Origin: Microbacterium helvum
Lineage (GTDB): Bacteria > Actinomycetota > Actinomycetes > Actinomycetales > Microbacteriaceae
NCBI RefSeq assembly: GCF_014779795.1
Contig: NZ_JACXZS010000005.1
Location: forward strand, 124,001 to 188,000
Direction of reading: 5' to 3'
Length of the DNA: 64,000 bases
The notes under the pieces are model-generated. The model was not told the origin of the DNA. It did no database searches and worked only from the letters and a program-made list of their open reading frames with translations. Shown piece by piece: positions 42,730-51,901 of this stretch (its first letter is position 1; each line of letters starts with the position of its first letter). The position numbers were made by a program, and so were the translations under genes.

Positions 42730-44169
42730 CTACAGCGAGCCGGTCACGCCGACGCCGAGATCGGCGTTGTAGTCGACGTCCTTCGTCTCGGGGCTGGCCA
42801 GCAGCGCGACGAAGGTCAGCACGCTCATCGCCGACAGGTACAGTCCGACGAGCCACGGGCTGCCGCCGGCCGCGGCCCACAGCGCGACCGCGACGATGGG
42901 CGCGAGCGCGGCACCGAGGATCGACGACACGTTGTACGAGATCGCCGAGCCCGAGTACCGCACGTTCGTCGGGAAGAGCTCCGGCAGGATCGCGCCCATC
43001 GGCCCGAACGTCGCCCCCATGAGCATGAACCCGAACACCAGGAAGGCCTGCACGAGCGCTCCCGTGAACTTCGGATCGACCTGCGGCAGCAGGAACAGGT
43101 TGAACGACAGGCCGAAGACGATGATGACGCCCGTCACCCACAGCAGCAGGCGGCGCCGGCCGACGGCATCCGCGATCGGTCCCGACAGCAGCGTGAAGAT
43201 GCCGAAGAACACGACGCCGATGATCTGCATCAGCACGAAGTCGGTGTAGCCGAACCCGAGCCCGGGCACGTACGTCGCGGCGTCGAACGGCGTCCCCGCC
43301 GCCTCGGCCGCGGCCTCGGCGCCCTCGAGCGTGGCCTTGGTGCCGTAGGCGAGCGTGAAGTTCGTCATGAGGTAGAACAGCACGTAGGTCGCCAGCATGA
43401 TGAACGTGCCGAGGATCAGGTGCCACCAGTGGTGGCGGATCACCGTGCCCAGCGGGAACTTGCGGATCACGCCCTTCTGCTCGGCCTTGACGAAGGTCTC
43501 GGACTCGACGAGGCGCAGTCGCACCCACAGGCCGATGACCACCATGACCGCCGAGAACAGGAACGGCACGCGCCAGCCCCACGCGAGGAAGTCGGCCGAG
43601 CGCTGACCCGCGCCTTCGGGGTGCGGCAGCAGGAAGTTGATGGCGAGGAAGACGCCGTTCGCGATGATGAAGCCGAGCGGCGCCCCCAGCTGCGGGAAGG
43701 TGCCGTACCAGGCGCGCTTGCCCTTCGGCGCGTTCTCGGTGGCCACGAGCGCGGCGCCCGACCACTCGCCGCCGAGCGCGAAGCCCTGGAACAGACGCAG
43801 GACCAGCAGCAGCACGGCCGCCCACACGCCGATCTCGTTGAAGGTCGGCAGGCAGCCGATGAGGAACGTCGCGACACCCATCGTCAGCAGGGATGCGACG
43901 AGCGTCGCCTTGCGGCCGAAGCGGTCGCCGAAGTGGCCGAAGACGATCGCGCCGAGGGGACGCGCGATCATCGCGGCGCCGAAGACGCTGAACGACAGCA
44001 GCAGCGACGTGGTCTCGTTGCCGGTGGGGAAGAACAGGATCGGGAACACCAGCACCGCGGCAGTCGCGTAGACGTAGAAGTCGTAGAACTCGATCGTGGT
44101 GCCGATGAGGCTCGCGAGGATGACGCGTGAACGGGGGTTTGCGGGGGCTGCGGTCGTGGGGGACGCCAT
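42730..44169 (-). CDS. MFS transporter of the metabolite:H+ symporter (MHS) family
   Basis: 479 residues, 12 helices. FDFYVYATAAVLVFPILFFP after IGTTIEFYD, and the MFS motif GHFGDRFGRKATLVASLL, are typical of the ShiA/ProP/KgtP group. RLFQGFALGGEWSGAALVAT confirms it. Imports an organic acid, osmolyte or shikimate-like solute with protons; substrate unknown. Upstream is a small membrane protein; downstream the TPM gene follows after 68 bp. Confidence 0.92.
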   Translation of the reverse strand: MASPTTAAPANPRSRVILASLIGTTIEFYDFYVYATAAVLVFPILFFPTGNETTSLLLSFSVFGAAMIARPLGAIVFGHFGDRFGRKATLVASLLTMGVATFLIGCLPTFNEIGVWAAVLLLVLRLFQGFALGGEWSGAALVATENAPKGKRAWYGTFPQLGAPLGFIIANGVFLAINFLLPHPEGAGQRSADFLAWGWRVPFLFSAVMVVIGLWVRLRLVESETFVKAEQKGVIRKFPLGTVIRHHWWHLILGTFIMLATYVLFYLMTNFTLAYGTKATLEGAEAAAEAAGTPFDAATYVPGLGFGYTDFVLMQIIGVVFFGIFTLLSGPIADAVGRRRLLLWVTGVIIVFGLSFNLFLLPQVDPKFTGALVQAFLVFGFMLMGATFGPMGAILPELFPTNVRYSGSAISYNVSSILGAALAPIVAVALWAAAGGSPWLVGLYLSAMSVLTFVALLASPETKDVDYNADLGVGVTGSL

Positions 44170-44212
44170 GGCCCTAGACCCTACTCCCGGGAGGGTTCTG
44201 ACGAGCGGAGGC

Positions 44213-44241
44213 GGATGCCGCAGGTCTCGCCCGCGGCATCC
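44213..44241. terminator. Hairpin with GGATGCCGC stem
   Basis: GGATGCCGC (44213-44221) and GCGGCATCC (44233-44241), 11-nt loop. Lies between the start of the MHS gene (44169) and the stop of the membrane protein gene (44257), so it ends the latter's minus-strand transcript. Confidence 0.7.
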
Positions 44242-44256
44242 ACTCGGCGACGAGGA

Positions 44257-44610
44257 TCAGCGCCAGATGACGGCGATCCCCGCGTTGATGAGCGTCAGTG
44301 CGCCGATCGACCAGAAGATGCCGCCGGGGACCGATCCGTTCTTGCGCTGCCGTCCGGCGCCGATGCCGAGAAGAGCCCCGATGGCCACGAGGATCACGAG
44401 CTTCGTGCCGAGCTTGGCGTAGTTCAGGTCGTATTCGATGCCCCACGGCGCGGCGAGGGCGAGACCGGCGACACCGGCGATCGCGAGGCCCCAGTTCATG
44501 AGGCGCGTGATCTGGTGCTTGCCGTTGACCGCTTCGACGACCCAGGCGCCGAAGAGGATGGCGAAGCCCACAAGGTGGACGAGCACGACGATATGGCGGA
44601 GGATTTCCAT
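44257..44610 (-). CDS. Small four-helix membrane protein
   Basis: 117 residues: IVVLVHLVGFAILFGAWVVE, GLAIAGVAGLALAAPWGIEY, LGTKLVILVAIGALLGIGAG and IFWSIGALTLINAGIAVIW. The His in VLVHLVGF and the layout recall small actinobacterial Fe-S/DoxX-like or cytochrome-b-like integral proteins, but no family could be named. Hairpin 44213-44241 ends its transcript. Confidence 0.7.
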   Translation of the reverse strand: MEILRHIVVLVHLVGFAILFGAWVVEAVNGKHQITRLMNWGLAIAGVAGLALAAPWGIEYDLNYAKLGTKLVILVAIGALLGIGAGRQRKNGSVPGGIFWSIGALTLINAGIAVIWR

Positions 44611-44657
44611 ACCATCAGCCTATCTGAAGGTCGGAGTCCGCCACAGGGCCTCCGACA

Positions 44658-44691
44658 CAGGTCACTGAGCCAGCATCCAGGTCACTGAGCC
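44658..44691. repeat. 14-bp CAGGTCACTGAGCC, twice in tandem (20-bp period)
   Basis: Copies at 44658-44671 and 44678-44691, the second running on into CTGTCGAAG to form the dispersed motif GAGCCTGTCGAAG. The ribH stop codon lies inside the second copy, so the repeat defines the 3' end of ribH. Confidence 0.8.
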
Positions 44692-45164
44692 TGTCGAAGT
44701 GCGCGCAGCACCAGCGCGGTGCGGATCGCGGCATCTGCGGCCTCGAAGCCCTTGTCCTCTTCGGAGCCCGGCAGACCTGCGCGGGCGATGCCCTGCGCCT
44801 CGTCGTCCAGCGTCAGCACGCCGAAGCCGACCGGCTTGCCGGTGTCGAGCGCGACACGCGTGAGGCCGTCGGTGGCCGCGTTCGACACGAAGTCGAAGTG
44901 GGGCGTGCCGCCGCGGATGATGACGCCGAGCGCAACTGCCGCGTCGGCGCCGGCCTCGAGCGCCGCCTTCGCGACGAGCGGCAGCTCGAACGACCCCGGC
45001 ACGCGCACCACGCGGTACGTCGCCCCCGACGCGCCGAGCGCGCGCTCGGCACCGGCGATCAGCCCGTCGGTGATGGTCTCGTGCCACGTGCCCGCGATCA
45101 CGACGACGTCCAGTCCGGTCGCGTCGACCGTCCCGGTCGCCTGGGGTGCGCCCTTGCCGCTCAT
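44682..45164 (-). CDS. ribH: 6,7-dimethyl-8-ribityllumazine synthase
   Basis: 160 residues. Lumazine synthase marks: GTWHETITDGLIAGAERAL, VPGSFELPLVAKAALE, HFDFVSNAATDGLTRVALDT with the catalytic His and GVLTLDDEAQGIARAG. Condenses ribitylamino-uracil with dihydroxybutanone phosphate; forms 60-mer or pentamer shells. ATG 45164 overlaps the ribBA stop (ATGA). Its last codons (LRQAQ) come from the dispersed repeat. Last gene of the riboflavin operon. Confidence 0.97.
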   Translation of the reverse strand: MSGKGAPQATGTVDATGLDVVVIAGTWHETITDGLIAGAERALGASGATYRVVRVPGSFELPLVAKAALEAGADAAVALGVIIRGGTPHFDFVSNAATDGLTRVALDTGKPVGFGVLTLDDEAQGIARAGLPGSEEDKGFEAADAAIRTALVLRALRQAQ

Positions 45165-46468
45165 GCCTGTGCTCCTTCGGTGTGCGTGCCGCCGCGCACC
45201 TCGGCAGCCTCGTGCATGTGCGCGAGCGCGTCGGCGAAGTCCTCGTCGGCGATGATGTGCCCCATGCGGTCGCGCTTGGTGGCCAGGTACTGGTGGTTGT
45301 TCGGGCCGATGCCGACCAGCAGCGGCACCTGCTCGACGATCTCGAGGCCCAGCTCGCGCAGCTGCTTCACCTTGTCGGAGTTGTTCGTCAGCAGACGCAC
45401 CTTCTCGACGCCGAGATCCGACAGGATGCCGGCGGCCGCGGCGTAGTCGCGGGCATCGGCCGGCAGACCCAGGGCGAGGTTCGCGTCGACGGTGTCGAGG
45501 CCGCGCTCCTGCAGCGAGTACGCGCGCAGCTTGTTGATGAGGCCGATGCCGCGTCCCTCGTGACCGCGCATGTAGATGACGACGCCGCCGTCCTGCTCGA
45601 TCGCGTCGAGCGCGGCGTCCAGCTGCGGGCCGCACTCGCACTTGAGCGAGCCGAACGCCTCGCCTGTCAGGCACTCCGAGTGCACGCGCACGAGAGGCGC
45701 CTCGTCGAGCTCGCCCGAGACGACGGCGATGTGGTCGGTGCCCGTGATGCGGTCCTTGTACGCCAGGAACCGGAACGCACCGTGCGACGTCGGAACATGG
45801 GCCTCGGCGCGCAGGCTGACGCGACGCTTGTGGGCACCACGGATCGCCGGGTCGCACGGCACGTGCTCGTCGAGGTAGGCCGACAGCTGCTCGATCGTGA
45901 TCACCGGGATGCCGTATTCGGCGCCCAGCTCCTGCAGGCCGGGCAGGCGCATCATGCTGCCGTCCTCGGCGACGACCTCGCCGATCACGCCGACCGGCGA
46001 GAGCTCGGCGAGCTTCATCAGCTCGACCGCGGCCTCGGTGTGGCCGGCGCGCTCGCGCACACCGCCGTCGACGGCGCGCAGCGGCAGGATGTGGCCGGGG
46101 CGCTTCACACTGGCGCGCGTCGACTCGGGGTCGGCCAGCACGTTGAGCGTGTGGGCGCGGTCGGCCGCGCTGATACCGGTGGTCACGTTGTCGGCCGCGT
46201 CGACGCTGACCGTGTAGGCGGTACCCCGGGCGTCCTCGTTGTTCTCGACCATGGGCGGCAGGTCGAGGCGGTCGGCCCAGTCGGCGGGCATGGGGGCGCA
46301 CAGGAACCCGCTCGTCCAGCGCACCGTCCATGCCACCCATTCGGGTGTCGCGAGCTGCGCCGACAGGATGACGTCGCCCTCGTTCTCGCGGTTCTCATCG
46401 TCGGCGACGATGACCGGCCGGCCGGCGCGCAGCGCCTCCAGGGCCTCGGGGATGGTGGCAAGGCTCAT
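45161..46468 (-). CDS. ribBA: RibBA: 3,4-dihydroxy-2-butanone 4-phosphate synthase / GTP cyclohydrolase II
   Basis: 435 residues. N-terminal RibB domain (1 to about 200: VIVADDENRENEGDVILSAQ, RAGHTEAAVELMKLAEL) and C-terminal RibA domain with the zinc triad CLTGEAFGSLKCECGPQL and RGHEGRGIGLINKLRAYSLQ. The fused protein makes both precursors of the lumazine ring. ATG 46468 overlaps the ribE stop. Both halves look intact. Confidence 0.97.
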   Translation of the reverse strand: MSLATIPEALEALRAGRPVIVADDENRENEGDVILSAQLATPEWVAWTVRWTSGFLCAPMPADWADRLDLPPMVENNEDARGTAYTVSVDAADNVTTGISAADRAHTLNVLADPESTRASVKRPGHILPLRAVDGGVRERAGHTEAAVELMKLAELSPVGVIGEVVAEDGSMMRLPGLQELGAEYGIPVITIEQLSAYLDEHVPCDPAIRGAHKRRVSLRAEAHVPTSHGAFRFLAYKDRITGTDHIAVVSGELDEAPLVRVHSECLTGEAFGSLKCECGPQLDAALDAIEQDGGVVIYMRGHEGRGIGLINKLRAYSLQERGLDTVDANLALGLPADARDYAAAAGILSDLGVEKVRLLTNNSDKVKQLRELGLEIVEQVPLLVGIGPNNHQYLATKRDRMGHIIADEDFADALAHMHEAAEVRGGTHTEGAQA

Positions 46469-47124
46469 CGTGAGCCTCCTTCCGTGAAGTTCGCCTCGCG
46501 GAGCGCGGGTGCGGCCGGTGCCGCGAAAGAGAGAAGCCGGCGCACGTGGCGCGCGAGGATGTCGGTCTCGAGGTTGACGCGGTCGCCCGCTGCGCGGGCG
46601 CCGAGGGTCGTGGCGGCGAGGGTCTCGGGGATGAGCGAGACCTCGAACCATGCGTCGCCGGGGCCCGCGGGGCTGGCGTCGCTGACGGTGAGCGAGACGC
46701 CGTCGACGGCGATCGAGCCCTTGTCGACGACGAGTGGTGCGAGCGATGCGGGCAGCGAGATGCGCAGCACCTGCCACTGCGCGCCCGGGCGCACTTCGAG
46801 CACCTCGCCGGTGCCGTCGATGTGGCCCTGGACGATGTGTCCGCCCAGGCGACCGTGCGCGGCGGTGGCGCGCTCCAGGTTGACGGCGCGGCCGGGCGAG
46901 ACGCCGGCGAGCGTCGACATGTCGAGGGTCTGCTTCATGACGTCGGCGGTGAACCAGTCCGGTCCCTGGTCGACGACGGTGAGGCACACGCCGCTGACCG
47001 AGATCGAGTCGCCGTGCGCGGCATCCGACACGGCCTTCGGCCCGCGTACGGTCACGCGCACGCCGTCGCCTGACGGCTCGACCGCCGTGACCTCGCCGAT
47101 CTCTTCGACGATTCCGGTGAACAT
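46465..47124 (-). CDS. ribE: Riboflavin synthase alpha subunit
   Basis: 219 residues of two lumazine-binding repeats: MFTGIVEEIGEVTAV at the start, then GHIVQGHIDGTGEVLEV in the second, the usual pseudo-twofold layout. Converts two lumazines to riboflavin and the diamine substrate. ATG 47124 overlaps the ribD stop by one base, translation-coupled. Confidence 0.97.
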   Translation of the reverse strand: MFTGIVEEIGEVTAVEPSGDGVRVTVRGPKAVSDAAHGDSISVSGVCLTVVDQGPDWFTADVMKQTLDMSTLAGVSPGRAVNLERATAAHGRLGGHIVQGHIDGTGEVLEVRPGAQWQVLRISLPASLAPLVVDKGSIAVDGVSLTVSDASPAGPGDAWFEVSLIPETLAATTLGARAAGDRVNLETDILARHVRRLLSFAAPAAPALREANFTEGGSR

Positions 47125-48185
47125 CAGTCGTCTCCTTCTTGCGGTGCCGGCGCCTCCGCGTCCGGCTCCTGAGCCTGTCGAGGGACGGCGACGTAGAGCA
47201 CGTCGTCGCCGAGGGGGATCACGGATGCCACGGCCAGCCGTCGCGCCTGCCCGATGGTCGCCACGCCGATGTCGCGCAGCGCCAGGCGATCGCCGCCGAG
47301 CAGCACCGGCGCGACGTAGACCAGGACCTCGTCCGCGAGCCCGTCGCGCAGGAACGCGCTGGCGAGGGTGGGGCCGCCCTCGACGAACACGCGCTGCACG
47401 CCCTGCCGGCCGAGGTCGCGCAGCAGCCCCGGCAGATCGCGTCCGTCGTCGGTGATGAGGGGGAGTGGATGCCGCAGCACGGCCGCGTCGGCCGGAACCG
47501 GCCGTCGGCCGACCACGACCGGCCGCGGCTGGTGGTCGTGGAGCGAGCCGTCCGGGCGACGCGCGGTCAGCGCGGGGTCGTCCGCGAGAAGCGTCCCGGT
47601 GCCGACGAGGATCGCGTCGGCCTCCGCGCGACGGCGGTGCACGTCTTCGCGTGCGGCCGGACCGGTGATCCACTGGCTCGTCCCGTCGGCTGCCGCCGCA
47701 CGACCGTCCAGGCTCTGCGCCCACTTGACGGTCACGTGCGGGCGTCCGAGTCGCTGCACGGTGAGCCAGGAGTCCAGCAGCGCGGTCGCCTCGCCCTGCA
47801 GCAGGCCCGCTTCGACGTCGACGCCTGCGGCCCGCAGCCGTGCGGCACCGCCCGAGGAGTGGTCGCCGGGGTCCGACACGGCGTACACGACGCGCGACAC
47901 GCCGGCGGCGATGAGCGCCTCCGAGCACGGTCCGGTGCGGCCGGTGTGGTTGCAGGGCTCCAGAGTCACCACGGCGGTGGCACCGCGCGCACCGCCGGGC
48001 GCGAGCCTGGACAGCGCGTCGACCTCTGCGTGCGGCGTGCCGGCCCCGCGGTGCCAGCCCTCGGCCAGCACCTCGCCCGTCGGCGACAGCAGCACCGCAC
48101 CGACCTGCGGGTTCACCCCGCGCGGCCCGTTCGCGGCGATCGCCAGCGCCCGACGCATCGCGTCGTGTTCGGCAGTGCTCGCCAT
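47124..48185 (-). CDS. ribD: RibD: diaminohydroxyphosphoribosylaminopyrimidine deaminase / reductase
   Basis: 353 residues. Deaminase zinc site TPHAEVDAL with LEPCNHTGRTGPCSEAL, then reductase domain with WAQSLDGRAAAADGTSQWIT and VFVEGGPTLASAFLRD. The tail after VLYVAV (PRQAQEPDAEAPAPQEGDD) is partly encoded by the dispersed motif. The first gene of the operon; ATG 48185 was chosen where deaminase homology starts. The upstream 250 bp hold the FMN riboswitch. Second and third steps of riboflavin synthesis. Confidence 0.96.
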   Translation of the reverse strand: MASTAEHDAMRRALAIAANGPRGVNPQVGAVLLSPTGEVLAEGWHRGAGTPHAEVDALSRLAPGGARGATAVVTLEPCNHTGRTGPCSEALIAAGVSRVVYAVSDPGDHSSGGAARLRAAGVDVEAGLLQGEATALLDSWLTVQRLGRPHVTVKWAQSLDGRAAAADGTSQWITGPAAREDVHRRRAEADAILVGTGTLLADDPALTARRPDGSLHDHQPRPVVVGRRPVPADAAVLRHPLPLITDDGRDLPGLLRDLGRQGVQRVFVEGGPTLASAFLRDGLADEVLVYVAPVLLGGDRLALRDIGVATIGQARRLAVASVIPLGDDVLYVAVPRQAQEPDAEAPAPQEGDD

Positions 48186-48253
48186 CCGGCCCTCGAATCC
48201 TTCTCTGGGCTCCGGGGCAGGGGAAGCGTCGGCGCGCGTGACGCCGCTCGTGC

Positions 48254-48422
48254 TGCCTCCCATCCGGACTAGCGACCGTCCCCCGTTGCAGAGGAACTGT
48301 CGCATCACCGTCGGTTCCGGAATTCCACCGGATCGACCTCGGCACCGCTTCGCGAGAAGTGGATGCCGGGGCTCGCGGACTCTCACCGCCGGTTCGGATT
48401 CTCACCGACCCCGGAGCACGTT
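48254..48422 (-). ncRNA. FMN riboswitch (RFN element) upstream of ribD
   Basis: On the minus strand the leader carries the RFN core: GGTCGGTGAGAATCCGAACC, CCGGCGGTGAGAGTCCGCGA, ATCCGGTGGAATTCC, then GAACCGACGGT and AGTCCGGATGGGAGG at the 3' side. A -10-like TACACT lies upstream (complement of 48433-48438). Senses FMN and turns down ribDEBAH expression. Gives the operon's regulation directly. Confidence 0.95.
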
Positions 48423-48546
48423 GATGCTCTCGAGTGTAGTCAACGCGGCATCCGGTCATTCATTCCATGTCTTCGCATGAAGCCGCCGGATCGGGGCGAG
48501 GCGCGGCCCGATGTCGCCGGGTCGGCATAGCCTGGAGGCGGGGACG

Positions 48547-50307
48547 GTGAGGCTCTTGACGACGACACGGGGATTCGACGAACTGGCTGTGCGACCGTAC
48601 GCGGACGTGCTCATCATCGGCGGCGGCATCAACGGGCTGGCCACCTTCCGCGACCTGGCGCTGCAGGGCGTCGACGTCGCGCTGGTCGAGCGCGACGACT
48701 TCGTCAGCGGCGCGTCGGCGGCGTCGTCGCACATGATCCACGGCGGCATCCGCTATCTCGAGAACGGCGAGTTCCGCCTCGTGCACGAGGCGGTGACCGA
48801 GCGCAACGCGCTGCTGCGCACGGCGCCCCACTATGTGCGGCCGCTGCAGACCACGATCCCGATCTTCTCGACCTTCTCGGGCGTGCTGACCGCGCCGCTG
48901 CGATTCCTGCGTCACGGCAAGGGGCGGCCGCGCGAGCGCGGCGCCGCACTCATCAAGATCGGTCTCGTCATCTACGACTCGTTCTCGCGCGGCGGCGGAC
49001 TGTTCGGCGGGGGCAGCGTTCCCCGGCATACATTCCACGGGCGGCGGCGCTCGCTCGCCCAGCTGCCGGATCTCAACCCCGGCGTGAAGTACACCGCGAC
49101 GTACTGGGACGCGTCGCTGCACGACCCCGAACGCCTCGCCCTGGACGTGCTGCGCGACGCTCGCGCGGCCGGCGGAGCGGGAGCCTCCGGCCGGGCGCGG
49201 GCGGCGAACTACACCGCTGCCGTCGGCGTGCAGGGCGGGCATGTCGTGCTGCGCGACACCGAGACGGGCGCCGAGACGCCGTTCGCGGCATCCGTCGTCC
49301 TCAACGTGAGCGGTCCGTGGACCGATCTCACGAACCTCGCGCTCGGCGAACCCACGCGATACATGGGCGGCACCAAGGGGTCGCACATCGTGCTGGACCA
49401 CCCCGCGCTGCTGTCGGCGACCGGCGGCCGTGAGCTGTTCTTCGAGAACGAGGACGGCCGCATCGTCCTCATCTACCCGCTCAAGGGGCGCGTGCTCGTG
49501 GGCACCACCGACCTCGAGCACGACATGCGCGATCCGATCCTGTGCACCGAGGCCGAGGTCGACTACTTCATCGACCTCATCGCGCAGGTGCTCCCCGCCA
49601 TCGGCGTCGACCGCTCCCAGATCGTGTACCGGTTCGCGGGTGTCAGGCCCCTGCCAGGCCACGGCGATCTCGCACCCGGCTTCGTCTCGCGCGACTACCG
49701 CATCGAGTCCGCGCCGCTCGCCGGGGGCGAGACGACGGTGCTGAGCCTCGTGGGCGGCAAGTGGACCACGTTCCGAGCATCGGCCGAGCATCTCGCCGAT
49801 CGCGCCCTGCAGCGGCTCGCGCAGCCCCGGCGGCGCTCCACCAAGGGCGTGCCGATCGGCGGCGGCCGGGGGTTCCCGACCACCGAGCGCGCTCGGCAGC
49901 AATGGATCGCCGCTCACGCCGGCGATCTGCCGGCAGAGCGCGTCGCGACCCTGCTGGACCGCTACGGCACGGTGGCGGCATCCGTCATCTCCGCTCTCAC
50001 CGCCGACGTCGACGACGCGCCGCTCGAGCACGCCCCCGCCTACACCACGGGCGAGCTGCGCTACCTCGCGACCGCCGAGCAGGTCGTGCACCTCGATGAC
50101 CTGCTCATGCGGCGCACCTCACTCGCGTTCACCGGCGGTGCGACGCCAGAGGCCGCCGCCGAGATCGCGACGGCCGTCGCCCCGGTGCTCGGATGGGACT
50201 CCGCCCGGGCGGCCGCCGAAGTCGAGCGGGGCCTCGCTCGCGTCCACGCGGCCGACCCCGCGTGGACAGGTGCGGCCGCCCGCCAGGCGCGGCGGACGAT
50301 AATCTGA
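48547..50307 (+). CDS. glpD: Glycerol-3-phosphate dehydrogenase (FAD, respiratory)
   Basis: 586 residues from GTG 48547 with GGAGG 8 bases before it (48534-48538) and TAGCCT further up. FAD motif VLIIGGGINGLATFRDLALQ, then VSGASAASSHMIHGGIRYLE, WTDLTNLALG, and IYPLKGRVLVGTTDLEHDM. Oxidises sn-glycerol-3-phosphate to DHAP, passing electrons to menaquinone. Followed by glpK after about 50 bp; glpF is not in the window. Could start at TTG 48556 instead. Confidence 0.95.
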   Translation: MRLLTTTRGFDELAVRPYADVLIIGGGINGLATFRDLALQGVDVALVERDDFVSGASAASSHMIHGGIRYLENGEFRLVHEAVTERNALLRTAPHYVRPLQTTIPIFSTFSGVLTAPLRFLRHGKGRPRERGAALIKIGLVIYDSFSRGGGLFGGGSVPRHTFHGRRRSLAQLPDLNPGVKYTATYWDASLHDPERLALDVLRDARAAGGAGASGRARAANYTAAVGVQGGHVVLRDTETGAETPFAASVVLNVSGPWTDLTNLALGEPTRYMGGTKGSHIVLDHPALLSATGGRELFFENEDGRIVLIYPLKGRVLVGTTDLEHDMRDPILCTEAEVDYFIDLIAQVLPAIGVDRSQIVYRFAGVRPLPGHGDLAPGFVSRDYRIESAPLAGGETTVLSLVGGKWTTFRASAEHLADRALQRLAQPRRRSTKGVPIGGGRGFPTTERARQQWIAAHAGDLPAERVATLLDRYGTVAASVISALTADVDDAPLEHAPAYTTGELRYLATAEQVVHLDDLLMRRTSLAFTGGATPEAAAEIATAVAPVLGWDSARAAAEVERGLARVHAADPAWTGAAARQARRTII

Positions 50308-50358
50308 CGGGCACACCAGACCCGGCGCCCGTGACGCCCGGGGGAGAAGGAGACGACG

Positions 50359-51894
50359 TTGTCCGACCACGTGCTGGCGATCGACCAGGGCACGACCTCG
50401 ACCCGCGCCATCGTGTTCGACCGGGAGGGCGCGGTCGTCGCCGTGTCGCAGCGCGAGCACGAGCAGATCTTCCCCCGCGCCGGCAGGGTCGAGCACGATC
50501 CCGTCGAGATCTGGACGAGCACCGAGTGGGTCATCGCGTCGTGCCTGACGCGAGCACGGATCACGGCGGCCGACGTCGCGGCGATCGGCGTGACGAACCA
50601 GCGCGAGACCGCCATCGTGTGGGAGAAGCGCACCGGCCGCCCGGTCCACAACGCCATCGTGTGGCAGGACACGCGCACGCAGCCGCGCATCGACGCGCTG
50701 AGCGCCGAGGGCGGCGCCGACCGGTTCGCCGACGTCACGGGGCTGCCTCTCGCGACCTACTTCTCGGCCTCGAAGGTGGCGTGGATCCTCGACAACGTGC
50801 CCGGCGCCCGGTCCGCCGCCGAGGCGGGGGAGCTGCTGTTCGGCACCCCCGACACGTGGGTGGTGTGGAACCTCACCGGCGGCGCCCGGGGCGGCATCCA
50901 CGTCACCGACGTCACCAACGCGTCCCGCACGCTGCTCATGGACCTGCGCACGCTCGACTGGTCCGACGAGCTGCTCGCGGTGTGGGGCATCCCGCGCGCG
51001 ATGATGCCCGAGATCCGCTCGTCGTCCGAGATCGTCGGCCACTCACAGCTCCCGTCGGTGCTCGACGGCGTGCCGATCGCCGGCATCCTCGGCGATCAGC
51101 AGGCGGCGACCTTCGGCCAGGCCGCGTTCGACGTCGGCGAGTCGAAGAACACCTACGGCACGGGCAACTTCCTCCTCGTGAACACCGGGACCGAGATCGT
51201 GCGGTCGGGCAGCGGCCTCATCACGACGGTCGGGTACCGCATCGGCGACGAGCCCGCGCACTACGCTCTCGAAGGGTCGATCGCGGTCACCGGGTCGCTC
51301 GTGCAGTGGCTGCGTGACAACCTCGGCATCATCCAGCGCTCCGAAGACGTCGAGAGCCTCGCCGCCAGCGTGGACGACAACGGCGGCGCCTACTTCGTCC
51401 CGGCGTTCTCCGGCCTGTTCGCACCCTACTGGCGGCCGGACGCACGCGGTGCGCTCGTCGGGCTCACGCGCTACGTCAACAAGGCTCACATCGCCCGCGC
51501 CGCGCTGGAGTCGACGGCGTTCCAGACTCGCGACGTGATCGACGCCGTCGTCGCCGACACCGGGCGCACGCTCGCAGAGCTGCGCGTCGACGGCGGCATG
51601 ACCCGCGATGACCTGCTGATGCAGTTCCAGGCCGACATCCTCGGCATCCCGGTCGTGCGGCCGAAGGTGGTCGAGACGACCGCTCTCGGCGCCGCCTATG
51701 CCGCCGGCCTCGCGACCGGTGTCTGGCGCGACCTCGACGAGCTGCGCGCGCACTGGCGCGAGGACGCCCGCTTCGAACCGCGCATGCCGACGGACGAGCG
51801 CGAGCGCCGGTACCGGCAGTGGCGAAAGGCCGTGTCGAAGTCGCTCGACTGGGTCGACGAGGACGCCCGCGTGCTCATGCACACCGAGGGCTGA
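50359..51894 (+). CDS. glpK: Glycerol kinase
   Basis: 511 residues from TTG 50359 with AAGGAG 6 bases before. FGGY kinase: [16 protein letters not shown] at the start, [37 protein letters not shown] (ATP-site region) and [23 protein letters not shown]-dependent phosphorylation of glycerol, the step before glpD, probably in the same operon. Confidence 0.97.
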   Translation: MSDHVLAIDQGTTSTRAIVFDREGAVVAVSQREHEQIFPRAGRVEHDPVEIWTSTEWVIASCLTRARITAADVAAIGVTNQRETAIVWEKRTGRPVHNAIVWQDTRTQPRIDALSAEGGADRFADVTGLPLATYFSASKVAWILDNVPGARSAAEAGELLFGTPDTWVVWNLTGGARGGIHVTDVTNASRTLLMDLRTLDWSDELLAVWGIPRAMMPEIRSSSEIVGHSQLPSVLDGVPIAGILGDQQAATFGQAAFDVGESKNTYGTGNFLLVNTGTEIVRSGSGLITTVGYRIGDEPAHYALEGSIAVTGSLVQWLRDNLGIIQRSEDVESLAASVDDNGGAYFVPAFSGLFAPYWRPDARGALVGLTRYVNKAHIARAALESTAFQTRDVIDAVVADTGRTLAELRVDGGMTRDDLLMQFQADILGIPVVRPKVVETTALGAAYAAGLATGVWRDLDELRAHWREDARFEPRMPTDERERRYRQWRKAVSKSLDWVDEDARVLMHTEG

Positions 51895-51901
51895 GTCCCG
51901 C

